This document shows, one piece after another, positions 35,393-45,659 of a DNA stretch of 63,099 nucleotides. Both the position numbers and the translations under genes were made by a program. The stretch comes from Lachnoanaerobaculum sp. ICM7 (GTDB lineage: Bacteria; Bacillota; Clostridia; Lachnospirales; Lachnospiraceae): contig NZ_ALJL01000009.1 in assembly GCF_000287675.1 (NCBI RefSeq), forward strand, positions 1 to 63,099, read 5' to 3'. Within the stretch, counting starts at the first letter, position 1. Each line of letters opens with the position of its first letter. The notes under the pieces are model-generated. The model did no database searches, was not told the DNA's origin, and saw nothing but the letters and a program-made list of their open reading frames with translations.

Positions 35393-37225
35393 ATGGGATT
35401 TCCGATTGATTCTAAAGTGCTGGGACTTAGAGAGCTAATAAAGGTAAATGAAGGGGAAAGATATAGCATACCTATTTACCAGCGTCCATATTCATGGGAA
35501 GAGAAAAATATAAAAGATTTTTTGACATCTATATTTGATGCATTTAAAGAAGTCAATGAAGAAAAGTGCAAAGCAAATGTAAAACCTGTGTTTTTCGGTA
35601 CAATACAGCTTGATCATAATAAAGATGACAATACACTTGATATTGTTGACGGTCAACAAAGACTTACAACATTTCTGCTGTTTTTGGACTTGCTTCAAAG
35701 AAATGAAATACATCCTAAAGAGTATATAGATTGCAGTAAGGTTATAAAATCGGAGAAGCTTAAAGAAGTGTTAAAGGATGATAATATTAAAAATACTTCT
35801 TTAAAATATTATGAAAACAGGAAACTGCTAAAGAAAGAAGTTGAGCATTTTGAAAAGGAGTTTAAAGATAAAAATGAATTCTATACGGAATTGAAAAACT
35901 TTGTTTTGGATAATGTATACTTTGTACAACTGACTACTGAAGAAATGGATTTATCTGAAGTGGTTTCGGTTTTTAATACTATAAACACTACCGGACTTGA
36001 CTTAAATGCAACAGATATTTTTAAAGTAAGATACTATAATTATCTTAGAGGAATCGATAATACAAAAGACTGGTTAAAAGAAATAAATTCCTGTTATCAA
36101 TCGATAGATGACAGCAATGAGAAACTTGGAAAAGACGGAAGAACAGATCAGACAAAATTTGATATGGGCTGGGTTTTAGATATCTATAAACATATAATTT
36201 GTGCTGAATTTGGCTGGGGATTTTCTGAAGTATCCAAAAGCAATCAAAAGTTCTTTGATGAACTTTTTAAAGGGATAAGACTTACAGAACAAAGTGACCT
36301 AAGCGTGTTGGAGTTTGACACATTCAAGCATATAGTAGATGGATTTATAGATTATTGGCGCTGGATTGAAAATGTAAGGTACAATGGCGAACATCCTGAA
36401 ATAGCAAAAGAAATCTTTTCAATTTATTTGGTAGAAAAAACCAGATACAAAAGGTATTGGACCATACCTTTTGTGGTTGCATACTTTAGGGCTAAAGGAA
36501 GGGATGACTGGAGCGATTACTATATAGATTCACTGAAAGTAAATATGCATATGTTTAGATTCTTTTTAATCTATACCGTTATTAATGACAGAGTGATAAA
36601 TTATGTTCAAAATAAGGTTTGTGTTGAATGCTTTAAGTGGTTTAAGGAATGCAACACTGAGGAGATTATAAAAAATATTGTGGAAAATTTATTGCCACCG
36701 TTACCAATTAGTGGACAGTTATTGCCACAGGTACCAAATAAAGAACACGAAACCTGGAAAAAATTTTATGGAATTATAGAATCCGGATTATTTGACAATG
36801 GGAGTAGGGTTCACCTTGTTTGTACACTGACTGCACTTATTGATGAGGTGAATAAAGGGGTAAAAGAAAGTGATATTTATGAGAAGTTTTTTAACTATGA
36901 AATGATCAAGGATCCATATGATATAGAACATATTGAGGCAAGAAATAATTTTAAAGATGATAAGGACAATGTGGATAAGTTTAACGGAATAGGTAACTTG
37001 ACTGTACTTGAGCGTAGTATCAATAGAAGTATCAAAGACGAGCCTGTAATAGATAAGAACGAAGAGTATAAGAAATCAAAATATGCAGCAGTAGAATTAG
37101 TTATACGGAAGTGCAAAGATAAGTGGGATATAGAACGTGTAGAAGAGAGAGCAATAGAAGAAATTGATAAAATAGAGCGATTTATGGAGGAAGAATTGGA
37201 TTTTGCATCCGGGAGGAAAGCTTAG
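35393..37225 (+). CDS. DUF262/DUF1524 GmrSD-like nuclease
   Basis: A 610-residue protein with an N-terminal DUF262 (ParB/Srx-like NTP-using) domain marked by IPIYQRPYSWEE and DGQQRLTT (86-93), and a C-terminal DUF1524 HNH-type nuclease marked by DIEHIEARNNF and GNLTVLERSIN. This architecture belongs to the GmrSD family, type IV restriction enzymes that cut modified phage DNA and use nucleotides. The single-chain form is typical. TGAGGAGGAT precedes the ATG. The WYL regulator starts at the next base after its stop, suggesting co-regulation. Confidence 0.85.
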   Translation: MGFPIDSKVLGLRELIKVNEGERYSIPIYQRPYSWEEKNIKDFLTSIFDAFKEVNEEKCKANVKPVFFGTIQLDHNKDDNTLDIVDGQQRLTTFLLFLDLLQRNEIHPKEYIDCSKVIKSEKLKEVLKDDNIKNTSLKYYENRKLLKKEVEHFEKEFKDKNEFYTELKNFVLDNVYFVQLTTEEMDLSEVVSVFNTINTTGLDLNATDIFKVRYYNYLRGIDNTKDWLKEINSCYQSIDDSNEKLGKDGRTDQTKFDMGWVLDIYKHIICAEFGWGFSEVSKSNQKFFDELFKGIRLTEQSDLSVLEFDTFKHIVDGFIDYWRWIENVRYNGEHPEIAKEIFSIYLVEKTRYKRYWTIPFVVAYFRAKGRDDWSDYYIDSLKVNMHMFRFFLIYTVINDRVINYVQNKVCVECFKWFKECNTEEIIKNIVENLLPPLPISGQLLPQVPNKEHETWKKFYGIIESGLFDNGSRVHLVCTLTALIDEVNKGVKESDIYEKFFNYEMIKDPYDIEHIEARNNFKDDKDNVDKFNGIGNLTVLERSINRSIKDEPVIDKNEEYKKSKYAAVELVIRKCKDKWDIERVEERAIEEIDKIERFMEEELDFASGRKA

Positions 37226-38224
37226 TTGTACGGTATAGGTAATAAAAAGATGTTGAATATGTTTATACTTGAGATACTTCGCAATTATACCGATGAAGAT
37301 CATTCTTTGACACAACAAGAGATTATAAAGCTTTTGGAAAAAGATTACGGAACGGTATGTGACAGACGCTCTGTAAAGAATAATGTCTTGCTGTTGAAAG
37401 AATTCGGAGAGAGCCATGGATTTGAAATATCAATGGAAGACGGATATAGAATGGTTTTTAGAGAATTTGATGATGCAGAACTTAAGATACTTATTGACAG
37501 TATTTTATTTTCAAAAGCATTTTCTTCAAATCAGGCTAAGGAACTTATTAAAAAGATAAGAGGGCTTTCAAGCAAATACTTTAATGCAAAAGTATCAAAT
37601 ATATGCAATATACCTGAGCTTAACAAGAACATAAACCGACAAAACATCTACTCTATAGATAAGATAAATGATGCTATCTCAGAGGGACATAAGATCAGTT
37701 TTATATATAATGATATAGGAACCGATTTTAAGCTTCATCCAAGGAGAGAAGAGCGTTATATTGTAAATCCGTACAGAATAGTTGCAAATAACGGGAAATT
37801 TTATCTGATAGGAAATTATGACAAGTATGATAATGTAGTACATTTTCGTATAGACAAAATGACTGAGGTATGTGAACTTGAAGATAGAGTTAAGCCGATG
37901 AAAGATGTGCCTGAGCTTAAATCCGGGATAAATCTTCCAAAGCATATGGCTGAACATATTTATATGTTTAGCGGAAAAAGCACTGCCATTAAGCTCCTGA
38001 CAACCAAAGATATGATGTCTGAGTTGGTAGATTGGTTTGGGACGGACTTTAGTATTATTAAAAAAGATGAAGAACGGATTATAGTAAGAGTAAACTGCAA
38101 TGAAAAAGCAATGAAATTTTGGGCATTGCAATATGGACCTTATGTAGAGATTTTGGAACCGGAAAGTCTAAGGAATCAAATTAAAGAAAGCATTGCCGAT
38201 ATGTCAAAGAAATACTCGGATTGA
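37226..38224 (+). CDS. WYL-domain transcriptional regulator
   Basis: A 332-residue regulator with an N-terminal winged-helix region (about 1-75) and a WYL domain (about 145-220, with NPYRIVANNGKFYLIGNY and FRIDKM), followed by a WCX-like C-terminal part. WYL proteins sense nucleotides or nucleic acids and often control defence genes. It starts with TTG directly after the GmrSD-like stop, with GGGAGGAAAG upstream. It may regulate the nuclease gene and the following four-gene operon. Confidence 0.9.
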   Translation: MYGIGNKKMLNMFILEILRNYTDEDHSLTQQEIIKLLEKDYGTVCDRRSVKNNVLLLKEFGESHGFEISMEDGYRMVFREFDDAELKILIDSILFSKAFSSNQAKELIKKIRGLSSKYFNAKVSNICNIPELNKNINRQNIYSIDKINDAISEGHKISFIYNDIGTDFKLHPRREERYIVNPYRIVANNGKFYLIGNYDKYDNVVHFRIDKMTEVCELEDRVKPMKDVPELKSGINLPKHMAEHIYMFSGKSTAIKLLTTKDMMSELVDWFGTDFSIIKKDEERIIVRVNCNEKAMKFWALQYGPYVEILEPESLRNQIKESIADMSKKYSD

Positions 38225-38328
38225 TAACTTTAGTTTGGTGAAAGGAGTAGCTGTCATTTTTAACGGACAGATGCTCTGATAAACTTTCAATCATAACAAA
38301 GAAGTACTTTGTAGATTGGAGGAATAAG

Positions 38329-39216
38329 ATGATAGCACAGATGAGTAGTAAATCAAAGATTTATCACAGACAGGGATGCAGATTTATAGATCGAATCGAA
38401 GAAAAGTCATTGATAAGCTTTGACATGGATGACGGTAGAATCAAATATTTAAAGCCATGTAAGTGCTGCTGTAATATCAAGTTTTTATATAATGAGTATA
38501 GAGAAAATTTAAAGGACGTATTTAGAGATTTACCTATTTGGACAGAACTTAAGGATGATTATATAGAAGTACATACCGATTGGTACAATTGGCGTATAGG
38601 TCTAAGTGAATCGAGTCAGGAAATAAGACTTTATCTTGAAGAGTGGAATGAAGAATTTCAAAAAGATTTATTAATCAGAGTGGACCAAGTTGGAAAAAGT
38701 AAGAATCTGAAAACTGCTATGAGATATATTGCAAAGGAAGAAAGGGTAGCCTTTTATCCTTGTAAGTATAGGAAGTATGCAATAGGAATAGAGTACTTAG
38801 CTAAGAAAAGGGGAGTGCAAATAGAGTTTGATGATACCAATCTTTATATTCTTACCGATATGGCGGCTTGGAAAATATCATATGTACAATACTTTGACAG
38901 GTATAAGTTATTGCATTGTCCATTTGACGGAAAGCCTCTCACTATGGAAGAAGCAAAGACTGCGCATTACCATGTACAGAGGGATGTGGTAAAGAATCAA
39001 TCACCATACAATCATCTCGAGTATATATTAAGACATGATGAAGCAAAAAAGTTAATGCAGGTCAGTTATAAGAAATTACCGAAAGTAACAAAGCAACAAA
39101 AAAAGTATTATCGTCAAGCCGAAAATAGGGAAAAAAGAAACAGTATAAAAAGAGTTTGGAATCTATTTGCAGAGCTTGAAGCAGGAAAGGTGAGATATGC
39201 CAATCGGATGGATTGA
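38329..39216 (+). CDS. Protein with N-terminal Ada-like zinc module, unknown function
   Basis: A 295-residue protein. Residues 11-48 (IYHRQGC..., PCKCCC) fit the small zinc module with H13, C17, C44 and C47 seen in Ada-like and nuclease-linked domains, where it binds DNA or aids folding. The remaining 240 residues are rich in aromatic and basic residues, with a lysine-rich end, and match nothing I recognise. TTGGAGGAAT precedes the start. It overlaps the DUF6361 gene by 20 bases, so it is likely part of the DUF6361-PLD-helicase system rather than a bystander. Confidence 0.7.
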   Translation: MIAQMSSKSKIYHRQGCRFIDRIEEKSLISFDMDDGRIKYLKPCKCCCNIKFLYNEYRENLKDVFRDLPIWTELKDDYIEVHTDWYNWRIGLSESSQEIRLYLEEWNEEFQKDLLIRVDQVGKSKNLKTAMRYIAKEERVAFYPCKYRKYAIGIEYLAKKRGVQIEFDDTNLYILTDMAAWKISYVQYFDRYKLLHCPFDGKPLTMEEAKTAHYHVQRDVVKNQSPYNHLEYILRHDEAKKLMQVSYKKLPKVTKQQKKYYRQAENREKRNSIKRVWNLFAELEAGKVRYANRMD

Positions 39217-40396
39217 TTTTTCAAAGAATGAAAGAAATAAAGTGCTCAAAGTATTGGAATTACTCTCAGAGAACGCCACTCTTGATGAACTTGGAATTGC
39301 GACTATCAGAGATGGGTTCTCTGATTTGTTTTTCCCCGGAACGTCAACGGTTCAGACAAGAGCAAAATATTTCTTTATAGTACCCTATGCTTTAAGAGAT
39401 TTGGAAAGAAGTGGGGAGACAAATGTAAATAAATTTCTTAAATATTTTGATGAGATAGAAGAAGATTGTGCAAAGGTATTTATAGAGAACAATATAGATA
39501 ATACCGGAATAATGGGTAGGCGATCACTTGCAAATGGGAAATGGGTTAAGCGAACACCGGCGGATATATATTGGTCAGGACTGCGTCAGTATAATATATT
39601 TAGAAGTGGGCTGTCACTACCTGAATATGCGAGAGCTATATGTTCTATAAATGCTAAAAAGAATAATTTTATAAAGCTTGGAAATAACAATGATAAGGCA
39701 GAGGAAAATGAAGCTGATGATGGGGACGCCGGAGATATTCGCAGTATACATTTTTGGGATATACCGACTTATAATGACGAATGGTTTGATAATCTGCAGA
39801 TAGAACTGACAAAGAATGAGGCAGAGTTTTTAAAGGAGAGAATCATAAACTCATGTGAGGAAAGTATGTTTGCTTATGTTCTAAAAAATAATTTACACCA
39901 AATAATGGATTGTAAAAACTTCACAGAGCTTGGTAATATAATTAAATTATTCCCTGAGAAGATGCAAAAAGATTATAGTTTGGCTAAAGACTTTTCAGAG
40001 TTTAATTATTTGCTTCGTGTTGTTTATAATATAGTTCTTTCTGATGGAAATAATGAAGAAGCTAATGAGATTTTTGATGATTTATATAGTGATATTAAAG
40101 ATATTGCAAATATTGATTTAGAGGAGATTTTTAACCGTACATCTGCATATAGAAATCCAATGATGTGTAAGTTCTTACGGGACTCAAAGAGAGCGGTGCT
40201 TGAAGATAATATCTCAGAACTAAAGAAAATCATTAGTAGAAGAGAAATATTTTTAAAGGGCAGTGGAAGGGCAAGATGTGCACATCCCGGAGAATTCGAC
40301 AGTACAGAATGGTTTGGGGGAGGTAAGCTATATTATAGATTTGATAATGCAATAAAAATAATAAAAGATATACGTGAGGGGATAGGAGAATGTTAA
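39197..40396 (+). CDS. DUF6361 family protein
   Basis: A 399-residue protein whose N-terminal text (GWIDFSKNERNKVLKVLELL, LDELGIATIRDGFSDLFFPG, RAKYFFIVPYALRDLE) is typical of DUF6361, a family found beside helicase and nuclease genes in bacteria. The function is unknown. It is largely helical, with an acidic patch near residue 175. AAAGGTGAG precedes the ATG. It overlaps both neighbours (20 bases upstream, 7 downstream), indicating tight co-expression with the PLD nuclease and helicase. Confidence 0.82.
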   Translation: MPIGWIDFSKNERNKVLKVLELLSENATLDELGIATIRDGFSDLFFPGTSTVQTRAKYFFIVPYALRDLERSGETNVNKFLKYFDEIEEDCAKVFIENNIDNTGIMGRRSLANGKWVKRTPADIYWSGLRQYNIFRSGLSLPEYARAICSINAKKNNFIKLGNNNDKAEENEADDGDAGDIRSIHFWDIPTYNDEWFDNLQIELTKNEAEFLKERIINSCEESMFAYVLKNNLHQIMDCKNFTELGNIIKLFPEKMQKDYSLAKDFSEFNYLLRVVYNIVLSDGNNEEANEIFDDLYSDIKDIANIDLEEIFNRTSAYRNPMMCKFLRDSKRAVLEDNISELKKIISRREIFLKGSGRARCAHPGEFDSTEWFGGGKLYYRFDNAIKIIKDIREGIGEC

Positions 40397-42228
40397 ATCC
40401 AAGTGATGACAGACTTGATTATGGAAATATTCTATTGCCACCGGAGTGTTATAGACTGGATTTTGCTGTGGGCACTACGTATTCTCTTGACTTGGATGCA
40501 CTGGTCGGAATATGTATTTCTCTTGGGCTTTTGGAAGATACTGAAAGTGATATAATGAATGATCCAATATGCCTTTTGGAAGCAATTAGAAGGACCGGAG
40601 ATAAAGTAGCTCTGTTTTGTGAGGCCGGACAGATCTATTTGCCGGGGAAGGTGACGCCACTATACACTTTGCTTGAAAAAATGGTTTTTCAGGTGGTGAC
40701 AAAGGAAACAAATGGCATTAAATATCCGTCATTTCATCCAAAGTTTTGGTTGCTAAGATATATAAATGATGAGGATGACGTTTTATATAGAGTTGTAGTA
40801 TTGAGCCGAAATCTTACATTTGACAGAAGTTGGGATATATCTTTTTATATGGATGGTACGATAGATGAAGAAAATGATAAGAATATTCCAATAGCAGACT
40901 TCTTAAAATATCTAAACAAACAACTTCCAAAATCAGAGATTGCAAATGATAAGGCAAAGAAAATAAGGCAATTTATTAGAGAACTTGCATATGTAAATTT
41001 TGAAACAGATATGAAGGAATTCTATGATTTTGAATTTATTCCAAGTGGCGTACCATGTTCACAAGGTGGTATATATTCAATGCTTGACACTTCTTTGATA
41101 AAGAAAAAAGATGATGTAGATGAAAAATCTTTTCATGAGTTACTTGTAGTATCGCCTTTTATAAGTAAGGATATTATAAAACAATTCAATGATAGAAGCA
41201 GATGGGTTGAAAACACCGAGTATATGCTTATTACAAGAGAAGTTTCACTTGATAAATTAAGAGTTGAGGACTGTGATAATTTTAGAATTTTTACTCTAAA
41301 AGATGAGATTGTGGACGGTGAGATGTCTATATCGGATGGTGAAAGCGATTACTGTAAACATGATATTCATGCAAAAATATATATGCTACGAAAGAATGCA
41401 GATACGGAAGTTTATTTGGGTTCTTTGAATGCTTCACATAATGCGGTTTATGGGAATATAGAATTTATGATTTTGCTAAAATCAAAAAACAGGTATATTA
41501 ATTTAGAAAAATTAAAGAAAGATATATTTAGCGGAGATGAAGATGGCCCAAATAACCCGTTTAAAGAGGTTTTTCTTTCAGATGGAGAGGCAGAAGAAGA
41601 AGAAAATTCAGACGGAATTGACATTTTAATAAAGCAAATAAATCGCTATAAAATTCATGCAATAGTGATTGAAAATGGCGATTATTATGATATTAAGGCG
41701 GTTGTAGAAAATTATGAAAAGTTGGATGCTAATATAAAATTAAGTCCTATACTTGTAAAGTCTAAGGCAGTTGATTTTTCTGAAATAATGTTATTTGAAA
41801 AAATGGCAATGAGCTTTTTATCAGAATTTTATGTATTGTCCATCAGCGATAATTGTGGAAATACGGTAAATAGAGTAATAAAGATAGATACCGAAGGAAT
41901 ACCAAGGGAAAGAGATGGAAAGATCATTTCATCAATTATAGGGGATAATGAGCAAAACTTTTATAGATATTTGGGATTACTTCTGGGAGATGACTATATA
42001 ATAAGTGCTATTGAAAGTGATGTGTTAAGTGGTCAAAATAATGTAGCCGGGGCAAATAGTTTTGCAGAGAATATGCCTGTTCTTTATGAGAAGATGTTAA
42101 AGACTGCAGCGACTGCACCTGAGCGTTTTGTAGAGATAGAAAAGCTTATTCAGGTGTTGTCAGTTGATGATATAGTTCCGGAAGCGTTTAGAAATCTATA
42201 TGATACATTTAGAAAAGTGGTGCAATAG
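40390..42228 (+). CDS. Phospholipase-D-superfamily nuclease-like protein
   Basis: A 612-residue protein with two HKD-type half sites: H116xK118 with S139xN141, and H327xK329 with G344-S345xN347. PLD-superfamily proteins of this kind are usually nucleases acting through a histidine intermediate. The C-terminal 200 residues are unassigned. It lies between the DUF6361 gene (7-base overlap) and the helicase gene (starts one base after this stop). A PLD nuclease beside a large helicase recalls DISARM DrmC-DrmA, but no DUF1998 gene is present. Confidence 0.83.
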   Translation: MLNPSDDRLDYGNILLPPECYRLDFAVGTTYSLDLDALVGICISLGLLEDTESDIMNDPICLLEAIRRTGDKVALFCEAGQIYLPGKVTPLYTLLEKMVFQVVTKETNGIKYPSFHPKFWLLRYINDEDDVLYRVVVLSRNLTFDRSWDISFYMDGTIDEENDKNIPIADFLKYLNKQLPKSEIANDKAKKIRQFIRELAYVNFETDMKEFYDFEFIPSGVPCSQGGIYSMLDTSLIKKKDDVDEKSFHELLVVSPFISKDIIKQFNDRSRWVENTEYMLITREVSLDKLRVEDCDNFRIFTLKDEIVDGEMSISDGESDYCKHDIHAKIYMLRKNADTEVYLGSLNASHNAVYGNIEFMILLKSKNRYINLEKLKKDIFSGDEDGPNNPFKEVFLSDGEAEEEENSDGIDILIKQINRYKIHAIVIENGDYYDIKAVVENYEKLDANIKLSPILVKSKAVDFSEIMLFEKMAMSFLSEFYVLSISDNCGNTVNRVIKIDTEGIPRERDGKIISSIIGDNEQNFYRYLGLLLGDDYIISAIESDVLSGQNNVAGANSFAENMPVLYEKMLKTAATAPERFVEIEKLIQVLSVDDIVPEAFRNLYDTFRKVVQ

Positions 42229-42229
42229 T

Positions 42230-45200
42230 ATGGAAAAAGAGAATAAATCACAGAAGATAATGGAAGGACTGAAAGACTTTCAAAGAGAGACGGTAAATAG
42301 GGTTATACAATTATACAAAAACGGTCAAAAAAGAGTTCTTATCTCAGATGAGGTAGGACTTGGTAAAACTATGGTTGCCGGAGGCACTATTGCAAAATTT
42401 GCTGATTTTGTCGGAGAACAGGGTAAGAAGAGAATAAAAGTAGTTTATATATGCTCCAATACTGCCATTGCTGATCAGAATTTAGAGAAACTTTGTATTA
42501 CAGAAGATGTACTAAGAGAAAGTGTAGCTGATTCGAGGCTTTCGGTTCAACATCTGAATATATTTTTACAAGAAGCTAAATTAAGTGGAAAAGCTCTGAT
42601 ACAACTGATACCTCTTACGCCGGATACATCATTTCATATGACTACCGGATGTGGGATGTTGTGGGAAAGAGCTGTGATATTTGCAATATTGAATAAAATA
42701 CCGGAGCTTGAAAAATATAATAAACCATTAGAAATGATTATGCAGGCCGGAGGAACTTCAGGTTGGAATGCTTGGGCAAAAGATAGAGGCGAGGATAGAG
42801 TTTCTGAGTGTGATAGAATTACAAAAGGTAAATATCTCAACTATATGGTAAAAAAGGTTTCCGGAGGATTGAAAGTTAAGAATCCTGAAGGAAAAATATT
42901 ACTTTATGATTTGATAGAAAAATGTAAAGAGGTTAAAAAAAGCGGGAAAGCAGAAAATATATATGAAATAATTGGAAGGCTGAGATATTTGTTTGCAGGA
43001 ATAAGTCTGGAGAAGCTAGAACCTGACCTGGTGATTTTAGATGAATTTCAGAGGTTTAAGTATTTGTTACAAACAGAATCTGACACAGAAATGGGAATGC
43101 TTGCAAATAAGTTTTTCAACAGTAAATCTGTAAATATGCTTTTGCTTTCAGCTACACCATACAAGATGTATTCTACATTGGAAGAGATTGATGAATCATT
43201 GGTAGATGAACATTTTTCAGAGTTTTTTAATGTAATGAAATTTCTTAACAGTACAGAAAAACGACATGAGGAGTTTAAAAGTATATGGGAGGATTATTCT
43301 AAACAGCTTAAAGAATTTTCAATAGGAGATACATCAATTATCCGGGCGAAAAATAGGGCAGAGGAGGCAATGTATAACTCAGTATGTAGAACTGAGAGAA
43401 TTTCAGCAAAGGAAAGTGCCGATATAGTAGATATTACTAATAGTGACAAATGGCTGGAAGTTGAGGAGTGTGATATAAAATCCTATATAAAGGCAAGTGA
43501 ATTAATTGAACTTATAGAAGCTCCATATCATGTTCCTGTTGATTATATAAAATCCTGTCCGTATATTATGTCATTTATGAAGGACTATAAGTTGAAAAAA
43601 GATATTATTAAATACTTTTACAACTATCCGGAGATGCTGGAGAATATAGATAGAGAGAGTAGGGATATCCTGTGGTTAAAAAGAAATGATATAAATAATT
43701 TCAGACCTTTAAAATGCAATAATGCAAGATTGGAAGCTGTAAAGAAGCATGTTTTTTCACAAAAGTCGGAGCTTCTTTTGTGGGTACCTCCTTCAAAACC
43801 CTATTATATTCCGGAAGGGGTGTTCAAAGATGTAGAGAATTTTAGTAAGACTTTGATATTTTCATCATGGGAAATGGTACCGAGAATGGTTTCTAGTATG
43901 CTTTCCTATGAGGAAGAACGCAAAACAATAGGAACTCTGGCAAAAAGAAATGAAGAGATTAGCGTAAATTACTTTAGCTCTGAAAGAAAACAATATCCGG
44001 TACCCAGGATGAGATTTTCGGCTTCTGAAAACAGATTGAATAGTATGAGCTTATTTTGTCTTTTATATCCATCTAAGTTTCTTGAAAGTTGCTATAATCC
44101 TATAGTTTGCATGAATAATTCCATGTCACTGAGAGATATAGAAAAGGAAATAGAAAATAAAATTGCCAAAAGACTTGATAAATATAAAACACCTGATTCC
44201 AGTTTGATAGATCAAAGATGGTATTATATGGCTGCATTGTTATTAGATCTTCCGGGATATGTAACAGGGTGGTTAGAGGATGAAAGATATGAAGATGATG
44301 ACAGCACTACATTTTTTAAACATTTAGAACAGCTTAGAATACTATACTACAATAATATAAAAGTATTGGAACTTGGAAGGAAACCTAAAGATCTGTATTC
44401 AGTATTGGCAAATATGGCTATTGCATCACCGGCTATTTGTATTAGCAGGTTATATAATACCTATGCCAAAGAAATAAATTATTCAAGTACTCTACCTACT
44501 CAAGTGGCAAAGCGATTTATTGATATGATGAACAAGCCTGATTCTACAGCAATCGTTGAGCTTGCTTGCGGAAAAAACAATGAGGATGTACATTGGAAGA
44601 ATGTTTTGACTTATTGTAAGCATGGTAATATTCAGGCAATGTTTGATGAGTATGCACATCTTTTGGTAAATGGATATGACGGGGAAGATATCGTGTTTAA
44701 ATTGCATAATGATATTATTTCAAATATGAATATCAGAACTACTCCATATGAAATTGATACATGGAAAAATTTTAATAAGGCAGTAAAGGATCAGAAAATA
44801 ACACCGACAAGAATCAGAACACATTTTGCAGTAGCCTTTACAAAGGGAGATGGCAATGATAAGGATGCAAATAGAAAGAAGGCGGTTAGAGCGGCATTCA
44901 ATTCACCATTTAGACCATTTGTATTGACTTCCACATCCATTGGGCAGGAAGGGCTTGATTTTCATAATTATTGTAGAAGGATCGTACATTGGAACCTTCT
45001 GTCAAATCCAATTGATTTGGAACAAAGAGAGGGTAGAATAAATAGATTTGAATGTCTTGCAATCAGGCAAAATGTGGCAAAGAGGTATGGAAATATTTCT
45101 TTTAAGTCAAATGTCTGGGCTGAATTATTTGAAGAAGCAAAGCTTATGGAAAGGTCTGATAAAAGCTCTGATTTGATACCTTACTGGGGATTAAAAGAAA

Positions 45201-45421
45201 CAGAGGATATGATTCGTATAGAAAGAATTGTACCAATGTATCCATTCAGTAGAGATCAAGAGGCATACAAAAGATTGATTAAGATTTTATCACTATATCG
45301 TTTGACTCTAGGTCAGGCAAGGCAGGAAGAACTGCTTACATATTTGATTAAAAATAATAAAGGCAAAGAGGATTTGGAAGAGTTATTCATAAATCTAAGT
45401 CCATATTTTAAAAGAGCGTGA
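42230..45421 (+). CDS. Large SNF2/SF2-type helicase
   Basis: A protein of about 1063 residues. An N-terminal helicase lobe has Walker A DEVGLGKT (40-47), Walker B DEFQ (271-274) and LLSATPYKMY. The second lobe near the end has SIGQEGLDFH and DLEQREGRINRF. The middle 450 residues are an insert without recognised domain. This type of ATPase moves on DNA and drives nucleases in several restriction-like systems. I chose ATG 42230, just after the previous stop; an ATG at 42200 would overlap that gene by 29 bases. A hairpin terminator overlaps the stop codon. Confidence 0.88.
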   Translation: MEKENKSQKIMEGLKDFQRETVNRVIQLYKNGQKRVLISDEVGLGKTMVAGGTIAKFADFVGEQGKKRIKVVYICSNTAIADQNLEKLCITEDVLRESVADSRLSVQHLNIFLQEAKLSGKALIQLIPLTPDTSFHMTTGCGMLWERAVIFAILNKIPELEKYNKPLEMIMQAGGTSGWNAWAKDRGEDRVSECDRITKGKYLNYMVKKVSGGLKVKNPEGKILLYDLIEKCKEVKKSGKAENIYEIIGRLRYLFAGISLEKLEPDLVILDEFQRFKYLLQTESDTEMGMLANKFFNSKSVNMLLLSATPYKMYSTLEEIDESLVDEHFSEFFNVMKFLNSTEKRHEEFKSIWEDYSKQLKEFSIGDTSIIRAKNRAEEAMYNSVCRTERISAKESADIVDITNSDKWLEVEECDIKSYIKASELIELIEAPYHVPVDYIKSCPYIMSFMKDYKLKKDIIKYFYNYPEMLENIDRESRDILWLKRNDINNFRPLKCNNARLEAVKKHVFSQKSELLLWVPPSKPYYIPEGVFKDVENFSKTLIFSSWEMVPRMVSSMLSYEEERKTIGTLAKRNEEISVNYFSSERKQYPVPRMRFSASENRLNSMSLFCLLYPSKFLESCYNPIVCMNNSMSLRDIEKEIENKIAKRLDKYKTPDSSLIDQRWYYMAALLLDLPGYVTGWLEDERYEDDDSTTFFKHLEQLRILYYNNIKVLELGRKPKDLYSVLANMAIASPAICISRLYNTYAKEINYSSTLPTQVAKRFIDMMNKPDSTAIVELACGKNNEDVHWKNVLTYCKHGNIQAMFDEYAHLLVNGYDGEDIVFKLHNDIISNMNIRTTPYEIDTWKNFNKAVKDQKITPTRIRTHFAVAFTKGDGNDKDANRKKAVRAAFNSPFRPFVLTSTSIGQEGLDFHNYCRRIVHWNLLSNPIDLEQREGRINRFECLAIRQNVAKRYGNISFKSNVWAELFEEAKLMERSDKSSDLIPYWGLKETEDMIRIERIVPMYPFSRDQEAYKRLIKILSLYRLTLGQARQEELLTYLIKNNKGKEDLEELFINLSPYFKRA

Positions 45422-45440
45422 AATACCGCTCTCTTTATTT
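45413..45440 (+). terminator. Terminator overlapping the helicase stop
   Basis: AGAGCG (45413-45418) pairs with CGCTCT (45427-45432), with the stop codon in the loop, followed by CTTTATTTT. It ends the four-gene operon. Confidence 0.65.
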
Positions 45441-45482
45441 TATGTTGGGAATTATATTCTTTCTTATATTGCTTCTGCTTGA

Positions 45483-45659
45483 ATAGAATTTTTCATTTAC
45501 AGAAGCAAAGAAGGCTTTATTGATATATTAAATAAGTCTGAATCTTACAACCATTATGCTTGTAGTAAGAGGAGTGACACAGGTATTGGATATGAATATT
45601 TTAAAAATGGTAAGGAAAGGCACATGATATTAATATTTTCTATACCACAGGTTGAATGA
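45483..45659 (+). pseudogene. Gene relic at the island edge
   Basis: An open frame of 58 codons without a good start codon or ribosome site ends at TGA 45657-45659. Its text (KEGFIDILNKSESYNHYAC, GIGYEYFKNGKERHMILIF) looks like a true C-terminal fragment. The family is not recognised. It sits between the defence operon and two tRNA genes, where gene remnants left by past insertions or deletions are common. Confidence 0.4.

Noticed and set aside
38329-45421. DISARM system
   Set aside because: A PLD nuclease and helicase are present but no DUF1998 (DrmB) protein or methyltransferase gene is seen, and DUF6361 and the zinc-module protein are not DISARM parts I know.
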